A stretch of 64,000 nucleotides of DNA from Scandinavium lactucae (GCF_033843265.1 NZ_JAWXRD010000039.1:1-64000), one strand, 5' to 3'. Positions 15,584-24,811 are shown, counted from the first letter of the stretch. The notes: generated by a model not told the origin, from the letters alone. Translations and numbers: made by a program.

Positions 15584-17764
15584 TTACAGCAGGTCGAAGC
15601 GATCCAGATTCATCACTTTCACCCACGCTGCCACGAAGTCTTTCACAAACTTCTCTTTGGCATCGCTGCAGGCATACACTTCAGCCAGCGCACGCAGCAC
15701 GGCGTTGGAGCCAAACACCAGATCCGAACGGGTGGCAGTGAATTTCACCTCACCGCTTTGACGGCAACGGCCTTCGAACAGTTCGTTAGAAGTATCCACC
15801 GCTTTCCATTCGTTCCCCATATCCAGCAGATTGACGAAGAAATCGTTGCTGAGGACACCCTCACGCTCGGTGAACACCCCGTGTTTGCTGCCATCGAAGT
15901 TGGTGCCCAGCACACGCATGCCACCCACCAGCACGGTCAATTCCGGTGCGGTCAGCGTCAGCTGCTGTGCTTTATCAATCAGCAAAGATTCGGTGGTTGC
16001 CGTATCGAGACGCGCACGGTAGTTGCGGAATCCGTCAGCCACTGGCTCCATCAGGCTGAACATTTCAATATCAGTCTGATCCTGACGTGCATCCACCCGG
16101 CCTGCCACGAATGGCACAGAGACATTGACGCCCGCAGCGTTTGCCGCTTGTTCAATGCCGACCACACCGGCCAGCACGATAATATCGGCCAGCGATGCTT
16201 TATGCGCCGATTTATAGATGCCTTCCAGCACAGGAAGAACACGCGCTGCCGTGGCATTAACATCCCAGTCGCGCTGCGGTGCCAGTGCCAGACGTGCGCC
16301 GTTGGCACCACCGCGCTTATCGCCACCACGGAAGGTGGATGCGGAAGCCCATGCCACCGAAACCAATTCGCTGACAGACAGCCCTGATGCTGCAATCTCT
16401 GCTTTCAGGCTCTCAATATCGTCAGCCGTTGGCTGGAAGAACGGGTACGGCAGCGGATCCTGCCAAATTAAATCTTCTTTCGGCACTTCCGGGCCAATGT
16501 AACGTGCTTTCGGCCCCATATCCCGATGCGTCAGTTTGTACCACGCGCGAGCAAAGGCTTCGTTGAAGGCCTGCGGATCGTTGAGGAAGCGACGAGAGAT
16601 TTTTTCGAATTCTGGATCGAAGCGCAGCGTCAAATCGGTTACCAACATGGTTGGCTTACGTTTTTTCGACGGGTCGAACGGATCGGGAATGATTTCCGGC
16701 GCGTCGACCGCTTCAAACTGGATGGCACCCGCCGGGCTGCGCGTTTGTACCCACTCAAATTTGAACAAGTTTTCGAAGAAGAAGTTGCTCCACTGAGTCG
16801 GGGTTTGCGTCCAGACCACTTCCAGACCGGAGGTGATCGCATCCGCGCCCACACCGCTACCGTGCGTGCTGGCCCATCCCAGGCCCTGCGATTCAATCGG
16901 GGCGGCTTCAGGATCGACGCCGACGTGAGTAGCCGCCGCTGCACCGTGAGTTTTACCCAGCGTATGACCCCCGGCAATCAGCGCCACGGTCTCTTCATCG
17001 TTCATGCCCATGTTGCCGAAGGTGGCACGAATCGCTGCCGCCGCAGAAAGAGGTTCACCGCTGGCGTTTGGCCCTTCCGGGTTGACGTAAATCAGACCCA
17101 TTTCAGTGGCAGACAGTGGACGTTTAGCGATCGCTTCCGGGTCACGATGTTCCAGCCAGGCTTTTTCATCACCCCAGTTAACGTCGAGATCCGGTTCCCA
17201 GACATCTTCACGCCCGGCACCAAAACCAAAGGTACGGAAGCCAGAGTTTTCCAACGCCACGTTACCGGCAAGGATAAACAGGTCCGCCCAGGAAATTTTC
17301 TGGCCGTATTTTTGCTTGATAGGCCACAACAGGCGACGCGCTTTATCGAGGCTAACGTTATCCGGCCAGGAGTTAAGCGGTGCAAAACGCTGCTGACCGC
17401 GACCTGCACCGCCACGACCATCAACCGCACGATACGTGCCCGCGCCGTGCCAGGCCATGCGAATAAACAGCCCTGCGTAGTTGCCCCAGTCTGCGGGCCA
17501 CCACGGCTGTGAATCAGTTAAAAGTGCTTTAAGGTCGCCTTTCAGCGCTGAGTAATCTAATTTGCTGAATTCTTTACGGTAATTAAAGTCTTCACCCAGC
17601 GGGTTAGAGCGGTTGGAGTGCTGATTGAGGAGGTCTACTTTGAGTTGTTTCGGCCACCAGTCTCGGGTACTGGTCCCTGCTCCAGCGCTTTCATCATGTC
17701 CGCCCTGATGAAACGGGCACTTCCCTGCTGACAACGTGTTGTGATCGTTTTCGTTGGTGCTCAT
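15584..17764 (-). CDS. katG: Catalase-peroxidase HPI, KatG
   Basis: Bifunctional haem catalase/peroxidase that destroys H2O2. The 726 aa equal E. coli KatG. The catalytic triad region RMAWHGAGTYR gives R102, W105 and H106; the Trp-Tyr-Met covalent adduct partners are visible as W105, the Tyr in MGLIYVNPEGP and the Met in FGNMGMNDEET; the proximal haem histidine is in IAGGHTLGKTHG. The second, haem-free domain (after about residue 430) is complete and ends MNLDRFDLL. The ATG at 17764 follows GGAGCAGGAAG. It lies next to metF as in E. coli, but the cptA-frw-gldA genes that separate it from ppc in K-12 are absent. OxyR control is expected. Confidence 0.97.
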   Translation of the reverse strand: MSTNENDHNTLSAGKCPFHQGGHDESAGAGTSTRDWWPKQLKVDLLNQHSNRSNPLGEDFNYRKEFSKLDYSALKGDLKALLTDSQPWWPADWGNYAGLFIRMAWHGAGTYRAVDGRGGAGRGQQRFAPLNSWPDNVSLDKARRLLWPIKQKYGQKISWADLFILAGNVALENSGFRTFGFGAGREDVWEPDLDVNWGDEKAWLEHRDPEAIAKRPLSATEMGLIYVNPEGPNASGEPLSAAAAIRATFGNMGMNDEETVALIAGGHTLGKTHGAAAATHVGVDPEAAPIESQGLGWASTHGSGVGADAITSGLEVVWTQTPTQWSNFFFENLFKFEWVQTRSPAGAIQFEAVDAPEIIPDPFDPSKKRKPTMLVTDLTLRFDPEFEKISRRFLNDPQAFNEAFARAWYKLTHRDMGPKARYIGPEVPKEDLIWQDPLPYPFFQPTADDIESLKAEIAASGLSVSELVSVAWASASTFRGGDKRGGANGARLALAPQRDWDVNATAARVLPVLEGIYKSAHKASLADIIVLAGVVGIEQAANAAGVNVSVPFVAGRVDARQDQTDIEMFSLMEPVADGFRNYRARLDTATTESLLIDKAQQLTLTAPELTVLVGGMRVLGTNFDGSKHGVFTEREGVLSNDFFVNLLDMGNEWKAVDTSNELFEGRCRQSGEVKFTATRSDLVFGSNAVLRALAEVYACSDAKEKFVKDFVAAWVKVMNLDRFDLL

Positions 17765-17819
17765 CTTCCTGCTCCCTTCAATGATTTCAAACCAAGATAT
17801 ACAGCTCTGTAGATAAGTT

Positions 17820-17850
17820 ATAGATGAAAAAATCTACAGATTTGATAGTT
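17820..17850. promoter_or_regulatory. Possible OxyR-binding region upstream of katG
   Basis: ATAGAT (17820-17825), AATCTA (17831-17836) and GATAGTT (17844-17850) lie on one face of the helix at roughly 10-12 bp intervals, similar to the ATAGnt elements bound by oxidised OxyR, and sit 55-90 bp upstream of katG. The match is partial and not proof of binding. Confidence 0.35.
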
Positions 17851-17970
17851 GTTTCCTTCTGGTCAAAACCAACATAACAAAAGTCAGGCATAGAAATGTC
17901 GATGTGTTCGTAAATTTTCGACAATGACCATGAACTATTAAGGGAAAAGAATGAGAGGGAACGAAAGCAA

Positions 17971-17992
17971 GAGGCCCTCATCTGAGGGCCTC
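17971..17992 (-). terminator. Terminator hairpin after metF
   Basis: GAGGCCCTCA (17971-17980) pairs with TGAGGGCCTC (17983-17992), starting 4 bp past the metF stop. The minus-strand downstream sequence is only moderately T-rich (TTGCTTT); the opposite side has ATTTTTAT. Confidence 0.6.
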
Positions 17993-17996
17993 ATTT

Positions 17997-18887
17997 TTAT
18001 ACCGCCGGGCGAACGCCCAGGGTATGACAGATGGCGTAGCTCATTTCCGCGCGGTTCAGGGTGTAGAAATGGAAATCTTTCACGCCTTCGCGGCTGAGAA
18101 TTTTCACCATGTCCATCGCGATATTCGCCCCCACCAACTTGCGAGTTTCGGCGTCGTCGTCCAGCCCCTCAAACATTTTTGCCATCCAGGTTGGGATACG
18201 CACGTTAGTCATGTCGGCAAATTTCTTCGCCTGTTTGAAGTTAGACACCGGCAGAATGCCCGGAATAATTTCCACGTCGATGCCGGTTGACGCACAGCGA
18301 TCGCGAAAACGCAGGTAGCTTTCCACATCAAAGAAGAACTGGGTAATCGCGCGGTTGGCTCCCGCGTCCACTTTGCGTTTCAGGTTGAGTAAATCTGCCT
18401 GGGCGCTTTTCGCTTCCGGATGGACTTCCGGATACGCTGCCACAGAAATATCAAAATCGCCGACCTCTTTCAGCAGGCCGACTAAATCCGCCGCATACAT
18501 ATCTGGCTTACCGCTCCCCGGCGGCAGGTCGCCGCGCAGCGCGACGATGTGACGAATGCCGTTGTTCCAGTAGTCCTGGGCGATGGTACGCAGTTCGTCT
18601 CGGGTCGCGTCGATACAGGTTAAGTGCGGCGCAGCTTCCAGCCCGGTGCGGTCTTTGATGCCTTTGATAATGCTGTGCGTACGGTCACGCTCGCCGGAGT
18701 TGGCCCCGTAGGTCACGGAAACAAATTTCGGCTTCAGGCTGCTCAGGCGATCGATAGAGGCCCACAGGGTCTGCTCCATTTCACTGGTGCGCGGCGGGAA
18801 AAACTCAAAGGAAACATTAATCTGGCCTTGTACTTCCGCCAGGCTCTGATTCAGGGCTTCCCGCTGGTTGGCGTGAAAAAAGCTCAT
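17997..18887 (-). CDS. metF: 5,10-methylenetetrahydrofolate reductase MetF
   Basis: FAD enzyme that uses NADH to reduce 5,10-methylene-THF to 5-methyl-THF, the methyl donor for methionine synthesis. 296 aa, equal to E. coli. The catalytic Glu lies in VSFEFFPPRT near residue 28, and HIVALRGDLP and the TIM-barrel segment ANRAITQFFFDV are present. It is monocistronic, oriented like katG, with its own terminator. Four in-register MetJ-type octamers 43-74 bp upstream indicate repression by MetJ with S-adenosylmethionine. Confidence 0.97.
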   Translation of the reverse strand: MSFFHANQREALNQSLAEVQGQINVSFEFFPPRTSEMEQTLWASIDRLSSLKPKFVSVTYGANSGERDRTHSIIKGIKDRTGLEAAPHLTCIDATRDELRTIAQDYWNNGIRHIVALRGDLPPGSGKPDMYAADLVGLLKEVGDFDISVAAYPEVHPEAKSAQADLLNLKRKVDAGANRAITQFFFDVESYLRFRDRCASTGIDVEIIPGILPVSNFKQAKKFADMTNVRIPTWMAKMFEGLDDDAETRKLVGANIAMDMVKILSREGVKDFHFYTLNRAEMSYAICHTLGVRPAV

Positions 18888-18929
18888 ACCTTACCTCTTC
18901 AATCGCATGTCGTTATATGTTGTGTTATG

Positions 18930-18961
18930 AGGCATCTATACGTTTAGACGTCCAGAAGTCA
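18930..18961. promoter_or_regulatory. MetJ operator (four met boxes) upstream of metF
   Basis: Consecutive octamers AGGCATCT, ATACGTTT, AGACGTCC and AGAAGTCA follow the met-box consensus AGACGTCT without gaps; the third is nearly perfect. Tandem octamers are what arrays of MetJ dimers bind. Confidence 0.82.
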
Positions 18962-19066
18962 AAAATGACTGAAAAGCGAAGTGCCGTCAACTAAAAAAAA
19001 TAGAGAAGGGGTGAGGATTGCTCAGCGAGGATGAAAATAATTCATGATCTGTTGGGGAAGAGACGG

Positions 19067-19091
19067 CGGCCCTCTCCCGAAGAGAGGGCCG
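19067..19091 (-). terminator. Hairpin after metBL
   Basis: CGGCCCTCTC (19067-19076) pairs with GAGAGGGCCG (19082-19091), 8 bp beyond the metL stop. The minus-strand flank lacks a clean T-run. Confidence 0.6.
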
Positions 19092-19098
19092 TTTACTG

Positions 19099-21531
19099 CT
19101 ACAGCAGCTGAGCCAGACGGTTGATGTCCGACTGAATGGCCCCGGCGGTCACGTCGCGACCAGCACCAGGACCACGAATAACTAACGGGTTATCGCGATA
19201 CCAACGGCTTTCGATAGCAAAGACGTTATCGCAGGGCAGCAGCGCCGCCAGCGGGTGCTCAGGACGTACCGCTTCCACACCCACACGGGCTTTACCGTTG
19301 GCATCGAAACGCGCCACGTAACGCAGAACCAGCCCCATTTCACGCGCGGCTTCGAGACGCTGGACCATCTGCTCATTAAGCTCTTCACCGTTTTCAAAGA
19401 AGTGATCGATAGACCCCTCTTCACAGTGCGAAGGCACCAGCGATTCCACACGCACCTGGTCAGGCTCAATGTCGTATCCCGCTTCACGGGCGAGGATCAC
19501 CAGCTTGCGCATCACGTCTTTCCCGGACAGGTCAACGCGAGGATCGGGTTCCGTCAGGCCCTGCTGCCACGCCTGATCTACCAGTTCAGTAAACGGTACC
19601 GTGCCATCAAACTGCAGGAATAGCCACGACAGCGTACCGGAGAAAATACCGCTGATCGCCAGAATAGAATCACCACTTTCACGCAGATCGCGAACGGTGA
19701 AGTTCACCGGCAGACCCGCCCCGACGGTGGCGTTGTACAGCCAGTGACGGCCCGTTTTCTCAAACGCGTCATGAATTTGACGGTATTTGTCACTGGGGCT
19801 GGCCCCGGCCAGTTTGTTGGCGCTGATCACGTGGAAACCGTGACTGGCGAAATCCAGATACTGCTCGGCGAGTTGAGCACTGGCGGTGACATCGAGCACC
19901 ACTAAGTCGTCGTATGGGTGCGCACGCATCCACAGGAATAGCGACTCTTCGTCCTGCTCGACCGCCTCATCATTAAAGAAAGCTAACGCCCGGCTTGCAT
20001 CCAGCCCTTCGTAATTCAGCAGGCTGCGACGGCTATCTACCACGCCCGCCAGCAAAAATTCAAACCCGGTGCGCGCCGAGAGCGTGCTTTGCTCGCGGGA
20101 AAACAGCTCCAGCCAACGCGAACCGATATTCCCTTTACCAAACAACACCAGACCGATGCGTTTTTCCGCGCGAAACAGAGACTGATGCAGACCCTGGATC
20201 AGACTTTCCGTTGGGCCGGTACGCAGCACCGCCACCAGGCTGATGCCTTCTTCAGACTGCCAGGTAAACTCGACCGGCTGGCCTTTCAACTGCTGCCAGA
20301 AGCGGTGGCAGTGTAGCGGGTTACGGGTGACACCTGCCCCGACCATCGCAATCAGCGCCAGGCCCTGACGCAGACGCAGTTCGCCCGGCAGGCCTGCTTC
20401 ATCCAACAGTTTCAGCGCGCTATCGACCACTTCTGCGGTGTAGCAGAATTGCAGCAGATGGCGGTCGGTATGCACCCCGACGGCCAGCGGTCGCACCTGC
20501 GCACGCTTGAGAACCAGATCGATTTCTTTGTGTGCCAGCTTGAAGTCCTGGCTGGTCGGCACCTGGAACTCAATCAGGCAGACGTCGTCATGGCTGGTAA
20601 CAATACGTGCCCCGGTCCCGGAGGCCAGCACGCGCTCAATGCGGGTTGAGCCTTGATCGGGGGTGTAGCTGCACCGCAGCTGTAAATCGATATCGCTGCC
20701 GGACACCGGCTGTAGCGTACGGGCGTGCAGCACCGGTGCCGCCAGACGGGCCAGTTCGCTGGCCTCGTCCAGACGCAGCAGCGGCAGCAGACACGCGTCT
20801 TTTACCTTGCGCGGATCGGCGCTGTAGACCCCTGCCACGTCGCTCCAGATGGTCACGCGGGACACACCCGCCAGCGCACCAATTTGGGTGGCGGAATAGT
20901 CAGAGCCGTTGCGGCCCAACAGCACCGTATGACCCGCAGTATCGCGGCTGATAAACCCGGTAACCACCAGACGTTTGTTAGGATGCTGCGCCAGCAATTG
21001 CTGAAGAAGCGGGAAAGAGAGGCCTTCATCGACCTGCGGTTGGGCCGCACGCTCGGCGCGCAAGAACGTACGGGCGTCGAGCCAGGCGGCATCCAGACCT
21101 TGTTGTTGCAGCACCGCAGCCATCAAACGTGCAGACCATACTTCACCGTGGCCCACCACTTCGGCATACACCACGTCGTTAATACCACCGTCGAGGAGCG
21201 CGGCCAGACGTTCAAGATCGTGAATAAATTCGGCGATCATGCTGTCGGCCACCTCTGCAGAGAGCAAACCGGTCATCAATTCAATCTGATAACGGCGCAG
21301 CGCCTGCTGAACCTGATGCGCAGAGAGCCTGTCAGTCTGGCTGAGTTTCAGCCAGCTGATCAGCTGGTTGGTGGTGCTACCGGCGGCGGAAACGACCATC
21401 ATGTCGTCTGGCTGCGAGTGCTCAGCCATAATACCTGCTACGCGCAAGTAACATTTCACATCCGCCAGACTACTGCCACCAAACTTGTGCAGTTGACGAC
21501 CTTTCGTCCCTGCCTGCGCTATCACACTCAT
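19099..21531 (-). CDS. metL: Bifunctional aspartokinase II / homoserine dehydrogenase II, MetL
   Basis: Two enzymes in one chain feeding methionine synthesis: aspartate phosphorylation (N-terminal half) and reduction of aspartate semialdehyde to homoserine (C-terminal half). 810 aa, equal to E. coli MetL. The kinase begins with HKFGGSSLADVKC and contains LLGRNGSDYSA; the central regulatory section includes MVGAGV; the dehydrogenase starts at about residue 465 with the NAD(P) motif VLFGKGNIGSRW. The start is 2 bp after the metB stop, so the pair is translationally coupled. Regulation is by MetJ at the metB promoter rather than by feedback inhibition. Confidence 0.97.
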   Translation of the reverse strand: MSVIAQAGTKGRQLHKFGGSSLADVKCYLRVAGIMAEHSQPDDMMVVSAAGSTTNQLISWLKLSQTDRLSAHQVQQALRRYQIELMTGLLSAEVADSMIAEFIHDLERLAALLDGGINDVVYAEVVGHGEVWSARLMAAVLQQQGLDAAWLDARTFLRAERAAQPQVDEGLSFPLLQQLLAQHPNKRLVVTGFISRDTAGHTVLLGRNGSDYSATQIGALAGVSRVTIWSDVAGVYSADPRKVKDACLLPLLRLDEASELARLAAPVLHARTLQPVSGSDIDLQLRCSYTPDQGSTRIERVLASGTGARIVTSHDDVCLIEFQVPTSQDFKLAHKEIDLVLKRAQVRPLAVGVHTDRHLLQFCYTAEVVDSALKLLDEAGLPGELRLRQGLALIAMVGAGVTRNPLHCHRFWQQLKGQPVEFTWQSEEGISLVAVLRTGPTESLIQGLHQSLFRAEKRIGLVLFGKGNIGSRWLELFSREQSTLSARTGFEFLLAGVVDSRRSLLNYEGLDASRALAFFNDEAVEQDEESLFLWMRAHPYDDLVVLDVTASAQLAEQYLDFASHGFHVISANKLAGASPSDKYRQIHDAFEKTGRHWLYNATVGAGLPVNFTVRDLRESGDSILAISGIFSGTLSWLFLQFDGTVPFTELVDQAWQQGLTEPDPRVDLSGKDVMRKLVILAREAGYDIEPDQVRVESLVPSHCEEGSIDHFFENGEELNEQMVQRLEAAREMGLVLRYVARFDANGKARVGVEAVRPEHPLAALLPCDNVFAIESRWYRDNPLVIRGPGAGRDVTAGAIQSDINRLAQLL

Positions 21532-21533
21532 GT

Positions 21534-22694
21534 TTATCCCTCGTTTGCTGCCCGGAACCCATTTTCCAGGTCGGCAATTAAATCGTCACTGTCTTCTATG
21601 CCGGTCGAAATACGCAGCAGCGTTTCTGAGATGCCCGCCGCCGCGCGTGCTTCTGGTGCCATGCCCGCGTGGGTCATGGTCGCCGCGTGGGAAATCAGAC
21701 TTTCCACCCCGCCCAGGGACTCTGCCAGCGTGAACAACGACAGCCCGCCCAGGAAGCGACGCAGCGTATTTTCATCGCCATCCAGTTCGAAACTGAGCAT
21801 CGCGCCAAACCCTTTCTGCTGACGAGCAGCAATTTCGTGTCCCTGGTTCTCCGGCAGAGAAGGATGATACAGCTTTTTCACCCGCGGTTGCTGCTTCAGG
21901 AACTCAACAATTGCCGTCGCATTGCGCTGCGCCACTTCCATACGCGGCGAAAGCGTACGCAGACCGCGCAGCAGCAGGTAGCTGTCAAACGCGCTGCCGG
22001 TGACGCCGATGTTGTTCGCCCACCAAGCCAACTCGGTCAGGGTGTCTGGATCTTTGGCAATCACCACGCCCGCCACCACATCGGAGTGTCCGTTGAGGTA
22101 TTTGGTGCAGGAGTGCAGCACCAGGTCCGCGCCCAACGCCAGCGGGTTTTGCAAGGCCGGGCTGAGGAAGGTGTTATCGACGACGCTCACCGCGCCAGCA
22201 TCCCGCGCCAGCTCACAGATTTTCGCAATATCCACCACGCGCAACAACGGGTTGCTTGGGCTTTCCACTAATACCAGCTTTGGTTTTTCCGCCAGTGCCG
22301 CGTTGAGTGCCTGTTCATCATTCTGATCGACAAACAGCACGCGATAACAGCCGCGTTTCGCCAGGCTATCGAACAAACGATAGCTGCCGCCGTAGCAGTC
22401 ATGCGGGGCCACCAGCAGATCGCCCGGTTTCAGGAAGACAGTGGTCACCAGATGGATGGCCGACATGCCGGTATTGGTCAGAACGGCACCCGCGCCGCCT
22501 TCCAGTTCCGCCAGCGCACGCTGCACGACGTCACGCGTCGGGTTGCCGCGACGGGAATAATCGTGGGCGCGTGGTTCGTTAAATCCGGTGAAGTTATAGG
22601 TACTGGAGAGGTGAATCGGGGGGACAACGCAGCCATATTGCTCGTCATCATTTAACCCGCTACGCACTGCGATAGTGGCTTGTTTACGCGTCAT
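21534..22694 (-). CDS. metB: Cystathionine gamma-synthase MetB
   Basis: PLP enzyme that joins O-succinylhomoserine and cysteine into cystathionine. 386 aa, equal to E. coli. The PLP lysine sits in the DLVLHSCTKYLNGHSDVVAG motif near residue 198; substrate-binding YSRRGNPTRD and SLGGVESLISHAA are intact. It is the first gene of metBL and is divergent from metJ. Five met-box-like octamers lie 62-101 bp upstream in the 263-bp shared promoter region. Confidence 0.97.
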   Translation of the reverse strand: MTRKQATIAVRSGLNDDEQYGCVVPPIHLSSTYNFTGFNEPRAHDYSRRGNPTRDVVQRALAELEGGAGAVLTNTGMSAIHLVTTVFLKPGDLLVAPHDCYGGSYRLFDSLAKRGCYRVLFVDQNDEQALNAALAEKPKLVLVESPSNPLLRVVDIAKICELARDAGAVSVVDNTFLSPALQNPLALGADLVLHSCTKYLNGHSDVVAGVVIAKDPDTLTELAWWANNIGVTGSAFDSYLLLRGLRTLSPRMEVAQRNATAIVEFLKQQPRVKKLYHPSLPENQGHEIAARQQKGFGAMLSFELDGDENTLRRFLGGLSLFTLAESLGGVESLISHAATMTHAGMAPEARAAAGISETLLRISTGIEDSDDLIADLENGFRAANEG

Positions 22695-22755
22695 GGTGAA
22701 TCGTTCCTGGCTTCATCGGTGAAAAGTCAGGCTTCAGAGTAACCACTGCCACAAT

Positions 22756-22795
22756 AGACGTCAATACATCTGGACATCTAAACTTCTTTGCGTAT
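22756..22795. promoter_or_regulatory. MetJ operator (five met boxes) between metB and metJ
   Basis: In-register octamers AGACGTCA, ATACATCT, GGACATCT, AAACTTCT and TTGCGTAT follow the AGACGTCT consensus with decreasing fit. The array lies between the divergent metBL and metJ, so MetJ can repress both, including its own gene. Confidence 0.85.
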
Positions 22796-22957
22796 AGATT
22801 GAGCAATCGGGAAATAGCCGTTAAAATTATATGCATTAGCGCACATACACAGAGGCTTTGCTGGTGTCATGGTCACACCTCTGGGGTAAACTGTGCAGGA
22901 TTATGGTTTGGGCAGCGCGCCCTGGCCTTTTATTAATGATTAGAGGATGAGAGTCTC

Positions 22958-23275
22958 ATGGCTGAATGGAGCGGCGAATATATCAGCCCCTACGCTGAGC
23001 ACGGTAAGAAGAGTGAGCAGGTCAAAAAAATTACGGTGTCCATTCCTCTGAAGGTGCTGAAGATCCTCACCGATGAACGCACCCGTCGCCAGGTGAACAA
23101 CCTGCGCCACGCCACCAACAGCGAACTGTTGTGTGAAGCGTTCCTGCATGCATTTACCGGTCAACCGCTGCCGAACGATGAAGATCTGCGTAAAGAACGC
23201 AGTGATGAGATCCCGGAAGAAGCGAAGATTATTATGCGTGAACTGGGGATTGACCCGGATACGTGGGAATACTGA
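22958..23275 (+). CDS. metJ: Methionine repressor MetJ
   Basis: Ribbon-helix-helix repressor of the methionine regulon with S-adenosylmethionine as corepressor. 105 aa, equal to E. coli. The DNA-contacting beta strand lies in KKITVSIPLKVLKIL (about residues 22-36), followed by the helix NNLRHATNSELLCEAF. The ATG follows GAGGATGAGAGTCTC. A strong symmetrical terminator lies 5 bp past the stop. Two operator arrays for this protein are in the window (metF and metB/metJ). Nothing unusual in the sequence. Confidence 0.97.
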   Translation: MAEWSGEYISPYAEHGKKSEQVKKITVSIPLKVLKILTDERTRRQVNNLRHATNSELLCEAFLHAFTGQPLPNDEDLRKERSDEIPEEAKIIMRELGIDPDTWEY

Positions 23276-23280
23276 CAGAT

Positions 23281-23308
23281 AAATGGGCAGGATTTCTCCT
23301 GCCCATTT
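23281..23308. terminator. Terminator between metJ and the KdgM-type porin
   Basis: AAATGGGCAGGA pairs with TCCTGCCCATTT around a TTTC loop (23281-23308); both flanks are A/T-rich. It lies between convergent genes and could serve both. Confidence 0.82.
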
Positions 23309-23366
23309 CAATTCAGCTAAATATTCAGGAAATCATATCCTGCAACGATCAATATCAACTAAAAGT

Positions 23367-24047
23367 TTAGAAATTATATCCAATACCGGTACGATAACGC
23401 GTTTGACGATCGTCAGTGGTGGCCGTGTTATACCCGGATGAAACATTACCGACTTCAACAAATGGAACCCATTGACCGAACTTATACGCAACACGGAAAT
23501 TATATTCATAATCACGCTTGGTGTTATTGTATAAATTCTCTTCCTCGGCAAATTTATAAATCCCGTTGACTTCAAACATCCAGTTTTCGACATTATATCC
23601 AAGCCACGCTTCCGGGCGCTGTACGCTGCGGTCATCGCGACCCTCGGCGTTACGGCGAGTATACTCATAGCGATAGCGGAAAGCCGTCCACCAGCTGTCA
23701 TTGATGTTGTACTGAACGCGAATATAAGGTTTGTAAATGGCCTGATTTTCATCGGTTTCCACCACAAAGCCTGGCTGCCATATCAGCTGATTCCAGATAA
23801 ACTGATAGCTTGCGGTGTACTCTGTGCCGTTAGTTTCGAGGTTATTATAGGGCTTATCCGCCTGCGCATCATCGGACCGCGAGATAGCTTCGACCGCCAC
23901 ACCAAAGCCGGTTTCAAAGCGGTGTGACATATACACACGATCGTAGTTTCGACCATCATCATAATATTCATGACGGTAATCAACATAGCCAGCATGGGCT
24001 GCGCAGGATATTAACGGAACCAGTATTAACACACGTGATAACTTCAT
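23367..24047 (-). CDS. KdgM/NanC-family oligosaccharide-type outer membrane porin
   Basis: 226-aa precursor with a signal peptide (MKLSRVLILVPLISCAAHA, cleavage near residue 19) and a mature protein beginning GYVDYRHEY. The alternating aromatic and charged beta-strands (VYMSHRFETGFGVAVEA, WWTAFRYRYEYTRR, YEYNFRVAYKFGQW) and the end RTGIGYNF with terminal Phe fit a 12-stranded monomeric porin of the oligogalacturonate-specific KdgM family, which also includes sialic-acid porin NanC and OmpL. Arg-rich strands suit acidic oligosaccharides, but the substrate cannot be read from sequence. No pectin or sialate genes are nearby. It lies between metJ and rpmE, where I recall no porin in K-12. Function assigned at family level only. 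Confidence 0.82.
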   Translation of the reverse strand: MKLSRVLILVPLISCAAHAGYVDYRHEYYDDGRNYDRVYMSHRFETGFGVAVEAISRSDDAQADKPYNNLETNGTEYTASYQFIWNQLIWQPGFVVETDENQAIYKPYIRVQYNINDSWWTAFRYRYEYTRRNAEGRDDRSVQRPEAWLGYNVENWMFEVNGIYKFAEEENLYNNTKRDYEYNFRVAYKFGQWVPFVEVGNVSSGYNTATTDDRQTRYRTGIGYNF

Positions 24048-24355
24048 AAAAATCCCTCTCGAAGTAATTGAAAATAAAATACCTCAGGCTTTCAATGTCC
24101 AGCTAAGAAAACCAGTCCATGAAAAACGCAGCCAGAATATGTATGCAGTGAAAAAGTGACAGGAGTATATTAACGAGAGGGAGTTAAAAACCTTTTCAAT
24201 TCTGCCACCCGATAACGAAAAACGGCAAAATAGGCGATATCCAAAAGCGCAAACACGCATTTAAGAAATAAAACAATACAAAAAAGAAACGGCATTCCGT
24301 TTTTATTGACTAATCGTTCTGATAATTTAGAGGCAACGCCAAGAAGGGCAGATAC
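24048..24355. other. AT-rich gap between the porin gene and rpmE
   Basis: 308 bp with low GC. The upstream end must hold the porin promoter (minus strand). I see no conserved ORF, RNA or repeat. A hydrophobic minus-strand reading around 24170-24300 has no convincing start and runs on from antisense rpmE sequence. Confidence 0.5.
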
Positions 24356-24382
24356 AAAAAAGGCGCCTTTCGGCGCCTTTTT
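24356..24382 (-). terminator. rpmE terminator
   Basis: AAAAAGGCGCC-GAAA-GGCGCCTTTTTT on the minus strand, 10 bp after the rpmE stop: perfect GC stem with a stable GAAA tetraloop and T-run. Confidence 0.92.
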
Positions 24383-24392
24383 CTCGGGATGC

Positions 24393-24605
24393 TTATTTAG
24401 CGCCCGGGATGCTGAAACGCTTGTTGAAGCGGTCAACACGACCACCGGTAGCAACGTCACGCTGCTTACCAGTGTAGAACGGGTGGCATTTGCCGCACAC
24501 GTCCAGGTTCAGATCGTGACCAACGGTAGAACGGATGGTCATCACGTTACCGCAAGAACAGTTTGCAGTAACTTCTGCGTAATTTGGGTGAATACCTTTT
24601 TTCAT
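24393..24605 (-). CDS. rpmE: 50S ribosomal protein L31, zinc-binding form
   Basis: Large-subunit ribosomal protein that bridges the 50S and the 30S head. 70 aa, equal to E. coli L31 type A. The zinc ligands C16, C18, C37 and C40 are all present (ANCSCGN and VCGKC), so this is the zinc-containing form rather than the YkgM-type paralogue used under zinc starvation. The ATG at 24605 gives the conserved MKKGIHPNY start; the frame is open further upstream to 24656, without family similarity. Divergent from priA, with its own strong terminator. Confidence 0.97.
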   Translation of the reverse strand: MKKGIHPNYAEVTANCSCGNVMTIRSTVGHDLNLDVCGKCHPFYTGKQRDVATGGRVDRFNKRFSIPGAK

Positions 24606-24811
24606 GGGAAACCTCAGTGAAGGCCACGCCGCTCTTCCAGCCCTAACGCCAGACACCGCGTGAAGTTAATAGTATAGGCCTTTTGATACCACAAATGCGC
24701 ATCAAAGGCGGCGAATCATACAGAATTTAACCAGGGGTTGCAAACTGATCCGCTCATCGCCTTAGTGTAATGTGTATACTAACGCGCTCCTTTTCAAGTC
24801 AGGAAGATTCG

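Noticed and set aside
16526..17512. 328-codon plus-strand frame within katG
   Set aside because: Antisense to a complete katG; low-complexity Arg/Thr/Phe composition expected from the reverse strand.
17787..17981. 64-codon minus-strand frame between katG and metF
   Set aside because: Begins inside the metF terminator hairpin, lacks an RBS and covers the katG promoter region.
20725..21822. 365-codon plus-strand frame across the metB/metL junction
   Set aside because: Spans two real genes on the other strand and matches no known family.
24170..24300. Hydrophobic minus-strand reading in the gap between the porin and rpmE
   Set aside because: Looks like a single membrane helix, but the possible ATG has no properly spaced RBS and the frame is continuous with antisense rpmE sequence.
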